Below, piece by piece: positions 19,246 through 28,662 of a DNA stretch of 44,300 nt. The first letter of the stretch is position 1. Every line of letters begins with the position of its first letter. A program made the translations under genes and the position numbers. Below the pieces are notes generated by a model. The model was not told the DNA's origin and searched no databases. It saw nothing but the letters and a program-made list of their open reading frames with translations. Origin of the DNA: an uncultured Bacilli bacterium (GTDB lineage Bacteria; Bacillota_I; Bacilli_A; RF39; UBA660); contig CANQMM010000006.1 of NCBI GenBank assembly GCA_947624955.1, positions 1 through 44,300 on the forward strand. Direction: 5' to 3'.

Positions 19246-19272
19246 AATTAGAGATTCAACTCTAATTTTTTT
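19246..19272 (+). terminator. Intrinsic terminator of the tandem-hairpin RNA
   Basis: AATTAGAG attcaa CTCTAATT TTTTT; perfect 8 bp stem. Confidence 0.85.
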
Positions 19273-19280
19273 ATAAATAT

Positions 19281-19309
19281 TTGACGAACGTATGTTTTTA
19301 AAGTATAAT
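19281..19309 (+). promoter_or_regulatory. SigA promoter overlapped by a LexA (SOS) box, upstream of mtaB-recD2
   Basis: TTGACG-N17-TATAAT; CGAACGTATGTTTT (19285-19298) is near the Bacillus SOS consensus CGAACRNRYGTTYG. Confidence 0.65.
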
Positions 19310-19377
19310 TAAAAGGGAGTGGAAATTAATCACGATAGTTTTGCAATTATTGGAAAAAGCAAAACTTTATATTTAGT

Positions 19378-19388
19378 TGTGATATAAT
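19378..19388 (+). promoter_or_regulatory. Extended -10 promoter proximal to mtaB
   Basis: TGTGATATAAT 18 nt before the mtaB start. Confidence 0.5.
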
Positions 19389-19406
19389 CTATTAGAGGCG
19401 GTACTT

Positions 19407-20681
19407 ATGACATTTAAAATAATTACTTTAGGATGTAAGGTAAATACTTATGAGAGTGAAATAATGCAGGAGAAGTTATTAGCAGCCGGTTATCAGGAAA
19501 CTACGGGACAAGCCGATATTGTCATTATTAATACTTGTTCCGTTACTAATATGGCCGATGCTAAAAGTCGGAAATTAATTAGAGGAGCGAAAAGAGATAA
19601 TCCCAATGGCATTTTAGTGGCTTGCGGTTGTATGACGCAAAACCATCAGAATGATTTAGATGATTTAGATATCGATATATTAATTGGGACTAAAGATAAG
19701 AGTAAAATTGTCGAGTTAATAGAGAACTTTAGAAAAACTAAAGATAAATATAAAGACTTTGACAATGGCAAAGCGCGAACTTTTGAAGATATGCAAGTGA
19801 AGAAATTTACTACGCACACACGAGCTTTTTTAAAAATTCAAGATGGTTGCAACAACTATTGCTCTTATTGTATAATTCCTTATCTAAGAGGAAATTTACG
19901 AAGCAAAGATATCGATGTGGCTTATAAAGAGGTCCAAGATTTAGTGAATAATGGCCATAAAGAAATTGTCCTAACCGGTATTCATACGGGGAGTTATGGT
20001 ATAGGTACCAATTATGATTTAGCTGATTTAATTCAAAAAATCAGTACGATAGAGGGGCTTGTAAGAATTAGAATTAGTTCGATTGAAGTAACGGAACTTA
20101 ATGATAAGTTTATGGCTTTATTAAAGACCAATGATAAAATTTGTAATCATATGCATATTCCATTACAAGCCGGTAGTGATCGAATTTTAAAATTAATGAA
20201 TCGAAAATATGATAAAGCCTATTTTAAGGAAAAGGTTGCTTGCATAAGAAGCATTCGTCCGGATATCAGTATCAGTACGGATGTCATAGTGGGATTTCCT
20301 TCTGAAACGGCTGACGAGTTTAAAGAAACTTGTGATTTTTGTCAGGAGATGGCTTTTAGCAAAGTTCACGTTTTTCCTTATTCAAGAAGAGAAGGGACTA
20401 AAGCTTGTGAGATAGAAGGACATTTAGATAATGGGATAAAGAAAGAAAGAGCAAGACAACTAATCGAGGTTAGCAATGAATTAGAAAGAGATTATAATCA
20501 AAAATTCATTAATCGCGTAGTTAATGTCTTAATTGAAGAAATTATCGATGGGAAAAGTGTCGGACATACATCTAACTATTTAAAAGTCTATGTCGATGAG
20601 GTGTTAAAGACTAATGAAAGCTATGATGTTTTAATTAAAGAAGAATATTTAGATGGATTAAAGGGGGTTATAAATAAATAG
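19407..20681 (+). CDS. mtaB: tRNA t6A37 methylthiotransferase MtaB
   Basis: 'ITLGCKVNTYESE', 'INTCSVTNMADAKSRK', 'IQDGCNNYCSYCIIPYLRG'. Confidence 0.93.
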   Translation: MTFKIITLGCKVNTYESEIMQEKLLAAGYQETTGQADIVIINTCSVTNMADAKSRKLIRGAKRDNPNGILVACGCMTQNHQNDLDDLDIDILIGTKDKSKIVELIENFRKTKDKYKDFDNGKARTFEDMQVKKFTTHTRAFLKIQDGCNNYCSYCIIPYLRGNLRSKDIDVAYKEVQDLVNNGHKEIVLTGIHTGSYGIGTNYDLADLIQKISTIEGLVRIRISSIEVTELNDKFMALLKTNDKICNHMHIPLQAGSDRILKLMNRKYDKAYFKEKVACIRSIRPDISISTDVIVGFPSETADEFKETCDFCQEMAFSKVHVFPYSRREGTKACEIEGHLDNGIKKERARQLIEVSNELERDYNQKFINRVVNVLIEEIIDGKSVGHTSNYLKVYVDEVLKTNESYDVLIKEEYLDGLKGVINK

Positions 20682-20696
20682 AAAAGAGGTGGAATA

Positions 20697-22892
20697 ATGA
20701 GTTTTATTAAAGGTAAAGTACGGAATAAAATATTTGAAGGGGACTCAGGTTATAAGGTCGGATTATTTAAAATCAAAGAAACTGATGATGAGAATTTACA
20801 AGATTACATTAATAAAGTAATTACTTTTTGTGGTTATTTTGCCGATTTAAATATGGAAGATACTTATAATTTTGAAGGAGAATATGTCTACAACGAGAGA
20901 TATGGTTATCAATATAAAGTTTTGGAGTATTCGCGAGTTGAACCGGAAGGTCGTGATGCTATAATCGAGTTTTTAAGTAGTGATTTAATTAAAGGCTGTG
21001 GGGAGAAAAGAGCCATTAAAATTGTCGATACCTTAGGTGATGATGCCCTCAATTTAATTAAAGAAAATCGGGATAATTTATTGTTAGTTCCCGGAATTAC
21101 GGCTAAAGCAGCTGATAAAATATACGAATCCGTTTTAACTTATGCTTCTACTGATGACATCATCGTCGAACTTAAAAATATGGGATTTACCATTAGAGAA
21201 GCTTTAATGGTTTTAAATAAATTTGGAATGGATAGTATTAAACAAGTTAAAGAAAATATCTATGCTTTGGATTTAGAAATCGATTTTGATAAATTAGATC
21301 GAATCTATTTACGAATGATTGGGAGTGCTAATACTGATTTAAGGGTTAAGGCTTGTATAATTAATTCTTTTAAATTGATGAGTATGAATGAGGGGAGTAC
21401 TTATTTCAGCTTGGAAGAATTAGCGAGTTTTATTAAAATTAAGTATCAAATATTTTTAGACGAAGAGGAATTAATAAATTATTTAACTGAATTAATAAAC
21501 GTGGGTTTAGTAGTTAAAGAAGGTAGTAAATATTTCTTAATGGATTACTATAAAATGGAAGTAGATGTAGCAAATAATCTATTAGCGATTAATTCTTTGA
21601 AAAAAGATTTAGTAGAAAATTTTGAAGATAGGATTAAAGAAATTGAAGAAAATTATCAAGTTAAATATAATGTTGATCAGAAGAAAGCGATTAAGAAAGC
21701 TTTAGAAAATCGAATAACAATTATTACCGGGGGACCAGGAACTGGAAAGACTACTTTAATCAACGCTATCGTTAAGTTATATATTAATATATATAAATTG
21801 AACTTTAAAGAAGTAATAACCGATATTGCTCTTTTAGCACCAACAGGAAGAGCGGCTAAAAAAATGAGTGAATCGACGGGACTTGGGGCAATGACTATTC
21901 ATCGGTATTTGAAATGGAATAAAGATAAAAATGATTTTCAGGTTAATGAATATAATAAAAATAATCAAAAGTTGATTATTGTAGATGAAGTAAGTATGAT
22001 CGATATTCATTTATTTGATGCTTTATTAAAGGGAATTAATTCCAATATTAAACTGATATTAGTGGGAGATGCTAATCAGTTGCCTTCAGTAGGTCCCGGT
22101 AATGTTTTAAATGATTTAATTCATAGTGAATTATTCCAATATTGTCCTTTGGAAAGGATCTATCGCCAAAGTGCCAATTCGTATATACCGATATTAGCTA
22201 AAGAGATAAAAGATAAATCTTTGAGTCCTAATTTTAATGAACAGAAAGATGACTATAACTTTTTACAAGTTAGTACGAGTAAGATAAAGGAAACGATTGG
22301 CAAGATAGTAGTAATGAGTAAAGAAAAGGGCTTGAATGAGAATTCTTTACAAGTATTAGCACCGATGTATAAAGGGGAAAATGGAATTGATAATTTAAAT
22401 ATTTTGTTACAAAATCTTTATAATCCGGCGGATGAAGATAAATTGGAAATTAAAATAGGGGATGTGGTATTCCGGGAAGGTGATAAGGTTTTGCAATTAG
22501 TCAATAACCCGGATGCCAATGTTTTTAATGGCGATATTGGCTTTATTAAAAAAATCATCTTAAAAGATGGTAGTAAAAGGAACGTAAAATTTTCCATTGA
22601 TTTTGATGGGAATAAAGTGGAATATGAAAAAGAAGATATGTTAAGTGTTAAACATGCTTATGCAATAACTATCCATAAATCCCAAGGAAGTGAATTTCCG
22701 CACGTCATAATGCCGGTAAGTAAAAGTTATTATAAAATGCTTTATAATAAACTAATATATACCGGGGTTTCTAGAGCCAAGAAAAGTTTGGTAATTATTG
22801 GCGAAGAGGAAGCCTTTTTGATGGGAATTGCCAATGAATATTCCAACGATAGGAAAACGGCATTAATGACGAGATTAATGAATAATATTTAG
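20697..22892 (+). CDS. recD2: RecD2-type ATP-dependent DNA helicase
   Basis: N-terminal OB/HhH region, 'IITGGPGTGKTTLINAIV', 'LIIVDEVSMID', 'ITIHKSQGSEF'. Confidence 0.94.
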   Translation: MSFIKGKVRNKIFEGDSGYKVGLFKIKETDDENLQDYINKVITFCGYFADLNMEDTYNFEGEYVYNERYGYQYKVLEYSRVEPEGRDAIIEFLSSDLIKGCGEKRAIKIVDTLGDDALNLIKENRDNLLLVPGITAKAADKIYESVLTYASTDDIIVELKNMGFTIREALMVLNKFGMDSIKQVKENIYALDLEIDFDKLDRIYLRMIGSANTDLRVKACIINSFKLMSMNEGSTYFSLEELASFIKIKYQIFLDEEELINYLTELINVGLVVKEGSKYFLMDYYKMEVDVANNLLAINSLKKDLVENFEDRIKEIEENYQVKYNVDQKKAIKKALENRITIITGGPGTGKTTLINAIVKLYINIYKLNFKEVITDIALLAPTGRAAKKMSESTGLGAMTIHRYLKWNKDKNDFQVNEYNKNNQKLIIVDEVSMIDIHLFDALLKGINSNIKLILVGDANQLPSVGPGNVLNDLIHSELFQYCPLERIYRQSANSYIPILAKEIKDKSLSPNFNEQKDDYNFLQVSTSKIKETIGKIVVMSKEKGLNENSLQVLAPMYKGENGIDNLNILLQNLYNPADEDKLEIKIGDVVFREGDKVLQLVNNPDANVFNGDIGFIKKIILKDGSKRNVKFSIDFDGNKVEYEKEDMLSVKHAYAITIHKSQGSEFPHVIMPVSKSYYKMLYNKLIYTGVSRAKKSLVIIGEEEAFLMGIANEYSNDRKTALMTRLMNNI

Positions 22893-22928
22893 TAAATCAT
22901 CCATAATAATTATGAAAGGATGATTAGG

Positions 22929-23075
22929 ATGAAAATGTGTTATTGTGCGGGTTTAGTTGTTAGTGGTATGTTAATGGGAATGGGCGCATTATATATGATA
23001 GAGAAAAAACAAAGTAAATCGATTGAGCAGATGATTAGTGACGCCAAGAATTCTATTGATGAGATGATGAATTAG
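22929..23075 (+). CDS. Small membrane-anchored hypothetical protein (48 aa)
   Basis: MKMCYCAGLVVSGMLMGMGALYMIEKKQSKSIEQMISDAKNSIDEMMN; followed directly by a terminator. Not in the ORF track. Confidence 0.6.
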   Translation: MKMCYCAGLVVSGMLMGMGALYMIEKKQSKSIEQMISDAKNSIDEMMN

Positions 23076-23094
23076 ACCGTTATGGTCTTTTTTT
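23074..23094 (+). terminator. Intrinsic terminator
   Basis: AGACC GTTAT GGTCT TTTTTT. Confidence 0.75.
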
Positions 23095-23138
23095 AAAGAA
23101 ATAATTGTGCTATTATATTATTAGTAGGGTGATTTTGA

Positions 23139-24263
23139 ATGAAGAAAGATATTGATTATAAGCGAGTTAATGAGGTAGTAACGCTTTCGAAAAAAATTCT
23201 AGATGTCTTTTATATTTTAATGATAGTGGGGTTAGTTTTTTTAGGAACTTTGCTAATTAAAGAGTGGGGAATATTAACTTTTGTTTTAAGTTTATTAAAA
23301 GTTATTACCCCATTATTTATCGGGTTTGTAATAGCATGGTTATTAGATCCGTTAGTTAGGAAATTGAGTGCTAAAGGATTAAATCGGGGATTATCTTCGG
23401 TCATCGTATTTTTAGGATTTATCGGGGTAATCATTATATTTTTCAGTGTTTTAGTTCCAACGATTTACAATCAGTTAAATGATTTGATAAAAGAAATACC
23501 GAAGATTATGGCCTCATTAGAAAATTTTATTGGCAATTTATTTGATAAATTAAAGGGGATTGAATCGATTGATGTGGCTCAAATGAAAGAAAATACTTTC
23601 AATAGTATTTATGGTATTTTTACCAATATTACGGATAATTTACCTAGTATGATTCTTAATCTTATTAAGACTTTGTTCTCCGGAATCGGAACAATTGCTA
23701 TCGGTTTAATTGTGGCATTATATATGATGATCGATTTTGATGAATTAAGTGATCACTTTGTTAATTTATTACCTAGTAAATATCGTTTTGAAAGTAAAAG
23801 TTTAATCGATAATATCGGTTTTGAAATAAGAAAAACAGTAAATGGGACAATTTTAGTGGCGATGATGGTATTTATCGGCGACAGTATTGGTTTTGCTTTA
23901 ATCGGCTTGAAAGCGCCAATCTTATTTGGCTTATTCTGTGGAATTACGGACATCATTCCTTACATTGGACCATATATTGGGGGTGCCGCCGCAGTTATCG
24001 TGGGCTTTAGTCAAGGAACTTTGGTAGGAATTCTAGCGATAATTGTCGCCTTTGTTGTTCAAACAATTGAGAATATGATCTTACAACCGATGATAATGAG
24101 TAGAACTATGAAACTCCATCCGGTAACAATTATTATTGGTTTATTAGTATTCGGCCATTTCTTTGGAATGATTGGGATGATTTTAGCAACACCATTACTA
24201 GCTTTAATAAAAGTTTTATTTAGATTTTTCTCTTTAAAATTCCATTGGTTTGAAGAAGCTTAA
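23139..24263 (+). CDS. AI-2E family transporter (PF01594-like permease)
   Basis: Multi-TM protein with 'PLFIGFVIAWLLDPLVRKL' and 'GLFCGITDIIPYIGPYIGGAAAVIVG'. Confidence 0.93.
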   Translation: MKKDIDYKRVNEVVTLSKKILDVFYILMIVGLVFLGTLLIKEWGILTFVLSLLKVITPLFIGFVIAWLLDPLVRKLSAKGLNRGLSSVIVFLGFIGVIIIFFSVLVPTIYNQLNDLIKEIPKIMASLENFIGNLFDKLKGIESIDVAQMKENTFNSIYGIFTNITDNLPSMILNLIKTLFSGIGTIAIGLIVALYMMIDFDELSDHFVNLLPSKYRFESKSLIDNIGFEIRKTVNGTILVAMMVFIGDSIGFALIGLKAPILFGLFCGITDIIPYIGPYIGGAAAVIVGFSQGTLVGILAIIVAFVVQTIENMILQPMIMSRTMKLHPVTIIIGLLVFGHFFGMIGMILATPLLALIKVLFRFFSLKFHWFEEA

Positions 24264-24279
24264 GTTTACACTTTTTGCG

Positions 24280-24311
24280 ACAAGTAGTCTGTAAAGATTA
24301 CTTGTTTTTTT
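24280..24311 (+). terminator. Intrinsic terminator
   Basis: ACAAGTA...TACTTGT followed by a T-run. Confidence 0.75.
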
Positions 24312-24340
24312 GTAAAATTTTAAGAAATTTCAACTTTTTT

Positions 24341-24388
24341 AAAGGAATTTGGCACCTCGACCGAGAACATATATAGTGAAGGGAGGTG
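24341..24388 (+). promoter_or_regulatory. Shared promoter-like element, copy B (upstream of the surface protein)
   Basis: AAAGGAATTTGGCACCTCGACCGAGAACATATATAGTGAAGGGAGG. Confidence 0.5.
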
Positions 24389-24394
24389 AAAAAT

Positions 24395-25753
24395 ATGCGA
24401 AAAAAATTAGGAATTTTATTTTTGCTATCTTTGAGTTTTGTAACGATAAAAGTTAAAGCTTTAGAGACGTTTCGTAAAGGCGATGAAATTCGTGGGGCTT
24501 ATGTCCGAGTAAATGATAATGGCATAAAAAAAGATTTAAAGATTAGCTTTTATTACAATACCGATAATGAAGTAGTCTATCCATTACAAGTTTATAGCGA
24601 TAATTTAGAAAATTACGAAGAGACAACAATCGATAGGCAGTTGTTAACTAAATTAGTCGATTTAGCTTATTACGGCTATGGATATGAGAAAAACATCGCT
24701 CAAAAATGGTATGTTGTTACACAAGTATTAATTTGGCAGACAATATACGGGGAAGAAAACGTAATGTTTATCGATGGATATGATGGCAATAAAGTAAGTA
24801 AATACGAAGAAGAAATGCAAAGACTTAGTGATTTAGTCGAGTATCATTATTTAAAACCATACTTTAACAAAGATACGTTAAATTACAATTTAGAAGAAGT
24901 TTTAGAAGATGAAAATGGTTTATTAGAAGAATTTCTTACCGATAAAGGAACAATTAAAAATAAGGCACTAATTATAACTCCAAATACTATTGATGAATGG
25001 GATATTAATTTAAGCAAAGTAGCTAATAAATATAAACACATTCCGTTAGTTTATGGCTTAAATGACGAGAAATTCTTAGTACCAGGTAACTATGAAACAC
25101 TTGCTTATAATTATCAGTTTAAAGTATTAAAAGGAACTCTGAAATTAAATATTTTAAAAGATGATACTATTTGTATGGCATGTGATGAAGGCGTTCTTTA
25201 CGGCATCTATAAAGATGATAAATTAATTCAAGAATTTAATACGAATTCCATAGAGGAAATAATTTTAGGACCTAGTAAATATCAAATTAAAGAGATAAAG
25301 CGCGATACGGGATTTATAAAAGATGAAAATAGCTATGAAATAGAAATAAAAGCCAATGAAGAGACAGGCTTAGAGATTCAAGAAAATAAAATTAAAAATG
25401 TGATAAATATTCAAAAGTATAATAAAAAAGTTGTCGACAATGTCAGTGTTTTTGGAATTTATAGCGAAAATGGTGAATTATTAAAAGAATTTAAAGTTGA
25501 TAACGGCAATTACATCCTTACTTTAGGTTATGGCAATTATATTTTAAAACATCAAAGTAATGATAGTAAGTATGACTTGGCAGCGGATTTATTATTCAAA
25601 GTTAGAACTAATGGTCTTGAGCAAACAAAAAATATTGTTAGTGATTTAGCACCAAATGTGCAAGTTCCAGATACTATGAAATTATCTAATTTATTTAATG
25701 CGATGGTGTTTATCATTGGTGGTTTTTGTTTAAAAATAGGGAAAAAATATTAA
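24395..25753 (+). CDS. Cell-surface protein: signal peptide, thioester-domain-like region, SpaA-like repeats, sorting-like C-terminus
   Basis: 'LAYYGYGYEKNIAQKWYVVTQVLIWQTIYG' is TED-like; two 'LYGIYKDDKLIQEF'/'VFGIYSENGELLKEF' SpaA-type repeats; C-terminal VPDTM, hydrophobic stretch, KK. Confidence 0.75.
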   Translation: MRKKLGILFLLSLSFVTIKVKALETFRKGDEIRGAYVRVNDNGIKKDLKISFYYNTDNEVVYPLQVYSDNLENYEETTIDRQLLTKLVDLAYYGYGYEKNIAQKWYVVTQVLIWQTIYGEENVMFIDGYDGNKVSKYEEEMQRLSDLVEYHYLKPYFNKDTLNYNLEEVLEDENGLLEEFLTDKGTIKNKALIITPNTIDEWDINLSKVANKYKHIPLVYGLNDEKFLVPGNYETLAYNYQFKVLKGTLKLNILKDDTICMACDEGVLYGIYKDDKLIQEFNTNSIEEIILGPSKYQIKEIKRDTGFIKDENSYEIEIKANEETGLEIQENKIKNVINIQKYNKKVVDNVSVFGIYSENGELLKEFKVDNGNYILTLGYGNYILKHQSNDSKYDLAADLLFKVRTNGLEQTKNIVSDLAPNVQVPDTMKLSNLFNAMVFIIGGFCLKIGKKY

Positions 25754-25779
25754 AAAATGCAATTTTTTGCATTTTTTTT
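25754..25779 (+). terminator. Intrinsic terminator
   Basis: AAAAATGCAA tttt TTGCATTTTTTTT. Confidence 0.7.
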
Positions 25780-25788
25780 AGGAAAAAA

Positions 25789-25831
25789 AAAGGAAATTAG
25801 GGGGTTAGCGATAATAATTATAAGTAGAGGG
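25789..25831 (+). promoter_or_regulatory. Shared promoter-like element, copy C (upstream of dnaG-rpoD)
   Basis: AAAGGAAATTAGGGGGTTAGCGATAATAATTATAAGTAGAGGG. Confidence 0.55.
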
Positions 25832-25838
25832 TGAAATA

Positions 25839-27590
25839 ATGGCATATATAAGTGACGAGATGCTAAATACAATTAGAGCCAAAGTAAATATAGTCGATTT
25901 GATTGGCAAATATGTTCCACTTACCCAAAAAGGGAAGAACTATTTTGGGGTTTGTCCATTTCATGATGACCATTCGCCGAGTATGAGTGTTTCCCAAGAT
26001 AAGCAGATATATAAATGCTTTTCGTGTGGGGCTTCCGGGAATGTCTTTACGTTTGTGCAAAATTATGAAAATGTGCCGTGGAATGAAGCCGTAGCGATTG
26101 TAGCTAGTAGTGTAGGCATCAGTATCGATGTCAGTGCGGCGAAAAGTAAAGCCAATACGGTATTTAAGACGGAATTAGAAATTATGAATTTGGCGGAAAT
26201 GTATTTTCAAAATAATTTGCAGTCCTCTTATGGTATGCAAGCCCTTAAATATTTAAAAGAACGCGGGATGAGTGAAGAAGCAATAGCAGAATTTGGAATT
26301 GGTCTTTCTTTAGATAAAAAAGATGGCTTAAAAGATTTGTTGGCTAAGAAAAATTATAATATCGAGACATTATGGGATTTAGGATTAGTCAATAAAGAAG
26401 GAACAGATGTCTTTTCCCGGAGAATTACTTTCCCTCTATGGGATAAAGATGGTAACGTAGTTGGATTTACCGGAAGAATTTACCAAGGAGAAAATACAAG
26501 TAAATATTTAAATAGTAAAGAGAGCAAAATATTTAAAAAAGGAGAATTATTATATAATTATCATAATGCTAAAGATGTAGCTAAAAGAGAGAAATCTATC
26601 ATTGTAGTTGAAGGCAATATGGATGCTATTCGTCTCTTTGTCAGTGGGGTTAAAAATGTTGTAGCTCTAATGGGGACAAGCTTAACTAGTTATCAAATCG
26701 ATCTATTAAAAAAGTTACGAGTGAAAGTAATTCTTTGTTTAGATAATGATAGTGCAGGAATTAGTGCCATGCTAGCTAATGGGGCTTTGCTGCAAAAGAA
26801 TAAAGTGGATACATCAGTTATTATGCTTAGTGGTTGTAAAGACCCCGATGAATACATTTTAAAAAATGGCAAAGAAGCATTTATAAATTTACTGAAAGAA
26901 CCAATTAAGTATTTTGAATTTCAAATAAAAATGGCTAAGGAAGGGAAAGATTTAACTAAACCTTTAGATTTAGCTAATTATATCAATCAAGTAATTGCAA
27001 TCTTAAAAGATGTCGAAGATCCAATTCTAAAAGATATTACAATCAAACAGATGGCGAGCAATTATGATATCGATGTCGATTTATTAAAAGAGCGAGTTAA
27101 TTTTGAAGAAAATAATAAAATAGCACCAATTGGCAATAATAAAAATGGTAAGGAATATGCCAAAAGAGATTTTAAGGATGAAATTGCCAAGAAAATGTTG
27201 TATTATATGATGAATGACGGAAAGTTTATCGATATATATAAAAAGAAGTTAGGGTTTATCGATAGTGTCGATTTACGAGGACTAGCTAATGAAATATTAT
27301 ATTATTATGACACATATAAACAAATTAATATAGCCGATTTTATTTCTTATATGGGTGATAAGAAATTAAACAGCGTATTAGATGAGATTATCAGATTAAA
27401 TATGGAAGATGAGTTATTAGAAAGTGCGATGGATGAGTATGTCAATAGTTATTACCGTTTAATGGTTAAAGACCAAATTAATGGTTTGAAGATAAAAATG
27501 AAAGATGAAATGGACATAAACAAAAAAATGGAAATAGCAAGTAGAATTGCAGAATTGAAAAAAGGATGTGTGGGAAATGGTCGAAATTAA
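25839..27590 (+). CDS. dnaG: DNA primase
   Basis: '[35 protein letters not shown]' zinc ribbon, Toprim '[28 protein letters not shown]'. Confidence 0.97.
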   Translation: MAYISDEMLNTIRAKVNIVDLIGKYVPLTQKGKNYFGVCPFHDDHSPSMSVSQDKQIYKCFSCGASGNVFTFVQNYENVPWNEAVAIVASSVGISIDVSAAKSKANTVFKTELEIMNLAEMYFQNNLQSSYGMQALKYLKERGMSEEAIAEFGIGLSLDKKDGLKDLLAKKNYNIETLWDLGLVNKEGTDVFSRRITFPLWDKDGNVVGFTGRIYQGENTSKYLNSKESKIFKKGELLYNYHNAKDVAKREKSIIVVEGNMDAIRLFVSGVKNVVALMGTSLTSYQIDLLKKLRVKVILCLDNDSAGISAMLANGALLQKNKVDTSVIMLSGCKDPDEYILKNGKEAFINLLKEPIKYFEFQIKMAKEGKDLTKPLDLANYINQVIAILKDVEDPILKDITIKQMASNYDIDVDLLKERVNFEENNKIAPIGNNKNGKEYAKRDFKDEIAKKMLYYMMNDGKFIDIYKKKLGFIDSVDLRGLANEILYYYDTYKQINIADFISYMGDKKLNSVLDEIIRLNMEDELLESAMDEYVNSYYRLMVKDQINGLKIKMKDEMDINKKMEIASRIAELKKGCVGNGRN

Positions 27591-28662
27591 AAGTTTAGAC
27601 GAAAGAAAAAAAGAATTAGAAAAATTAGGAAAGAGTCAAGGGTATATTACTTTTGAACAATTAGCGGAATCTTTAAAAGGTTTAGAGGTCGATAATGATG
27701 CTTTGGATGATTTATACAATTTCTTTGTCGATAAAGGGATTGAAGTAGTTAGTGAAAATGCTGATGACGAAGCTAATAAAGGGGGAGAAGAAAACTTATT
27801 ACTCGATGATGCCGAAATAACTAAGGATATAAATATTAATGACCCGGTTAGAATGTATTTAAAAGAAATTGGACGAATTAGTTTGTTATCACCGGAAGAA
27901 GAAAGTGCTTTATCAATTAGAGTAGCTAATGGGGATAAAGAAGCAGAAAGAATCCTAGCCGAATCTAACTTACGATTAGTTGTCAGTATTGCTAAACGGT
28001 ATGTTGGTAGAGGATTATTATTTCTCGATTTAATTCAAGAAGGTAATATCGGGCTTATGAAAGCCGTCGAAAAATTCGATTACGATAAAGGATTTAAATT
28101 TAGTACTTATGCTACTTGGTGGATTAGACAAGCAATTACAAGAGCTTTAGCTGACCAAGCAAGAACCATAAGAGTACCAGTTCATATGGTAGAAACTATC
28201 AATAAGATGGCAAGAATTCAAAGACAAATGACGCTTGAGTTAAATAGAGAGCCAAGTGAAGAAGAATTAGCTGATAAGATGGGAATTTCAGTAGATAAAG
28301 TAAGAGAAGTAATCAAAATTAGTCAAGATCCAGTATCCCTTGAGACTCCTATTGGGGAAGAAGATGACTCGCATTTAGGAGATTTCATTAAAGATGAACG
28401 GAGTATGTCACCAGAAGAATATGCTACTAATGAAATATTAAAAGAAGAGATTAGATCAGTACTGATGACTTTACAAGAAAGAGAACAAGAAGTATTGGAA
28501 TTACGTTTCGGATTAATCGATGGGACAAGCCATACTTTGGAAGAAGTAGGGAAACGTTTCAATGTTACAAGAGAAAGAATTAGACAAATTGAAGCTAAGG
28601 CATTACGAAAATTACGTCATCCTTCAAGAGCGAAAAAATTAAAGGATTTTATGACGGAATAA
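27577..28662 (+). CDS. rpoD: Housekeeping RNA polymerase sigma factor (RpoD/SigA)
   Basis: '[21 protein letters not shown]', '[30 protein letters not shown]', '[20 protein letters not shown]'. ATG at 27577. Confidence 0.97.
   Translation: MVEIKSLDERKKELEKLGKSQGYITFEQLAESLKGLEVDNDALDDLYNFFVDKGIEVVSENADDEANKGGEENLLLDDAEITKDININDPVRMYLKEIGRISLLSPEEESALSIRVANGDKEAERILAESNLRLVVSIAKRYVGRGLLFLDLIQEGNIGLMKAVEKFDYDKGFKFSTYATWWIRQAITRALADQARTIRVPVHMVETINKMARIQRQMTLELNREPSEEELADKMGISVDKVREVIKISQDPVSLETPIGEEDDSHLGDFIKDERSMSPEEYATNEILKEEIRSVLMTLQEREQEVLELRFGLIDGTSHTLEEVGKRFNVTRERIRQIEAKALRKLRHPSRAKKLKDFMTE

Larger units (their letters stand above)
19095..19272 (+). ncRNA. Candidate small RNA with three tandem hairpin repeats (family unknown)
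   Basis: Intergenic, own promoter (19060-19088), three 36-37 nt repeats, intrinsic terminator at the end. Confidence 0.6.

Noticed and set aside
19319-19387. 22 aa GTG-start ORF downstream of the LexA-box promoter (MEINHDSFAIIGKSKTLYLVVI)
   Set aside because: The start would lie only a few bases after the predicted TSS and overlap its own RBS; the region is better explained as a structured leader.
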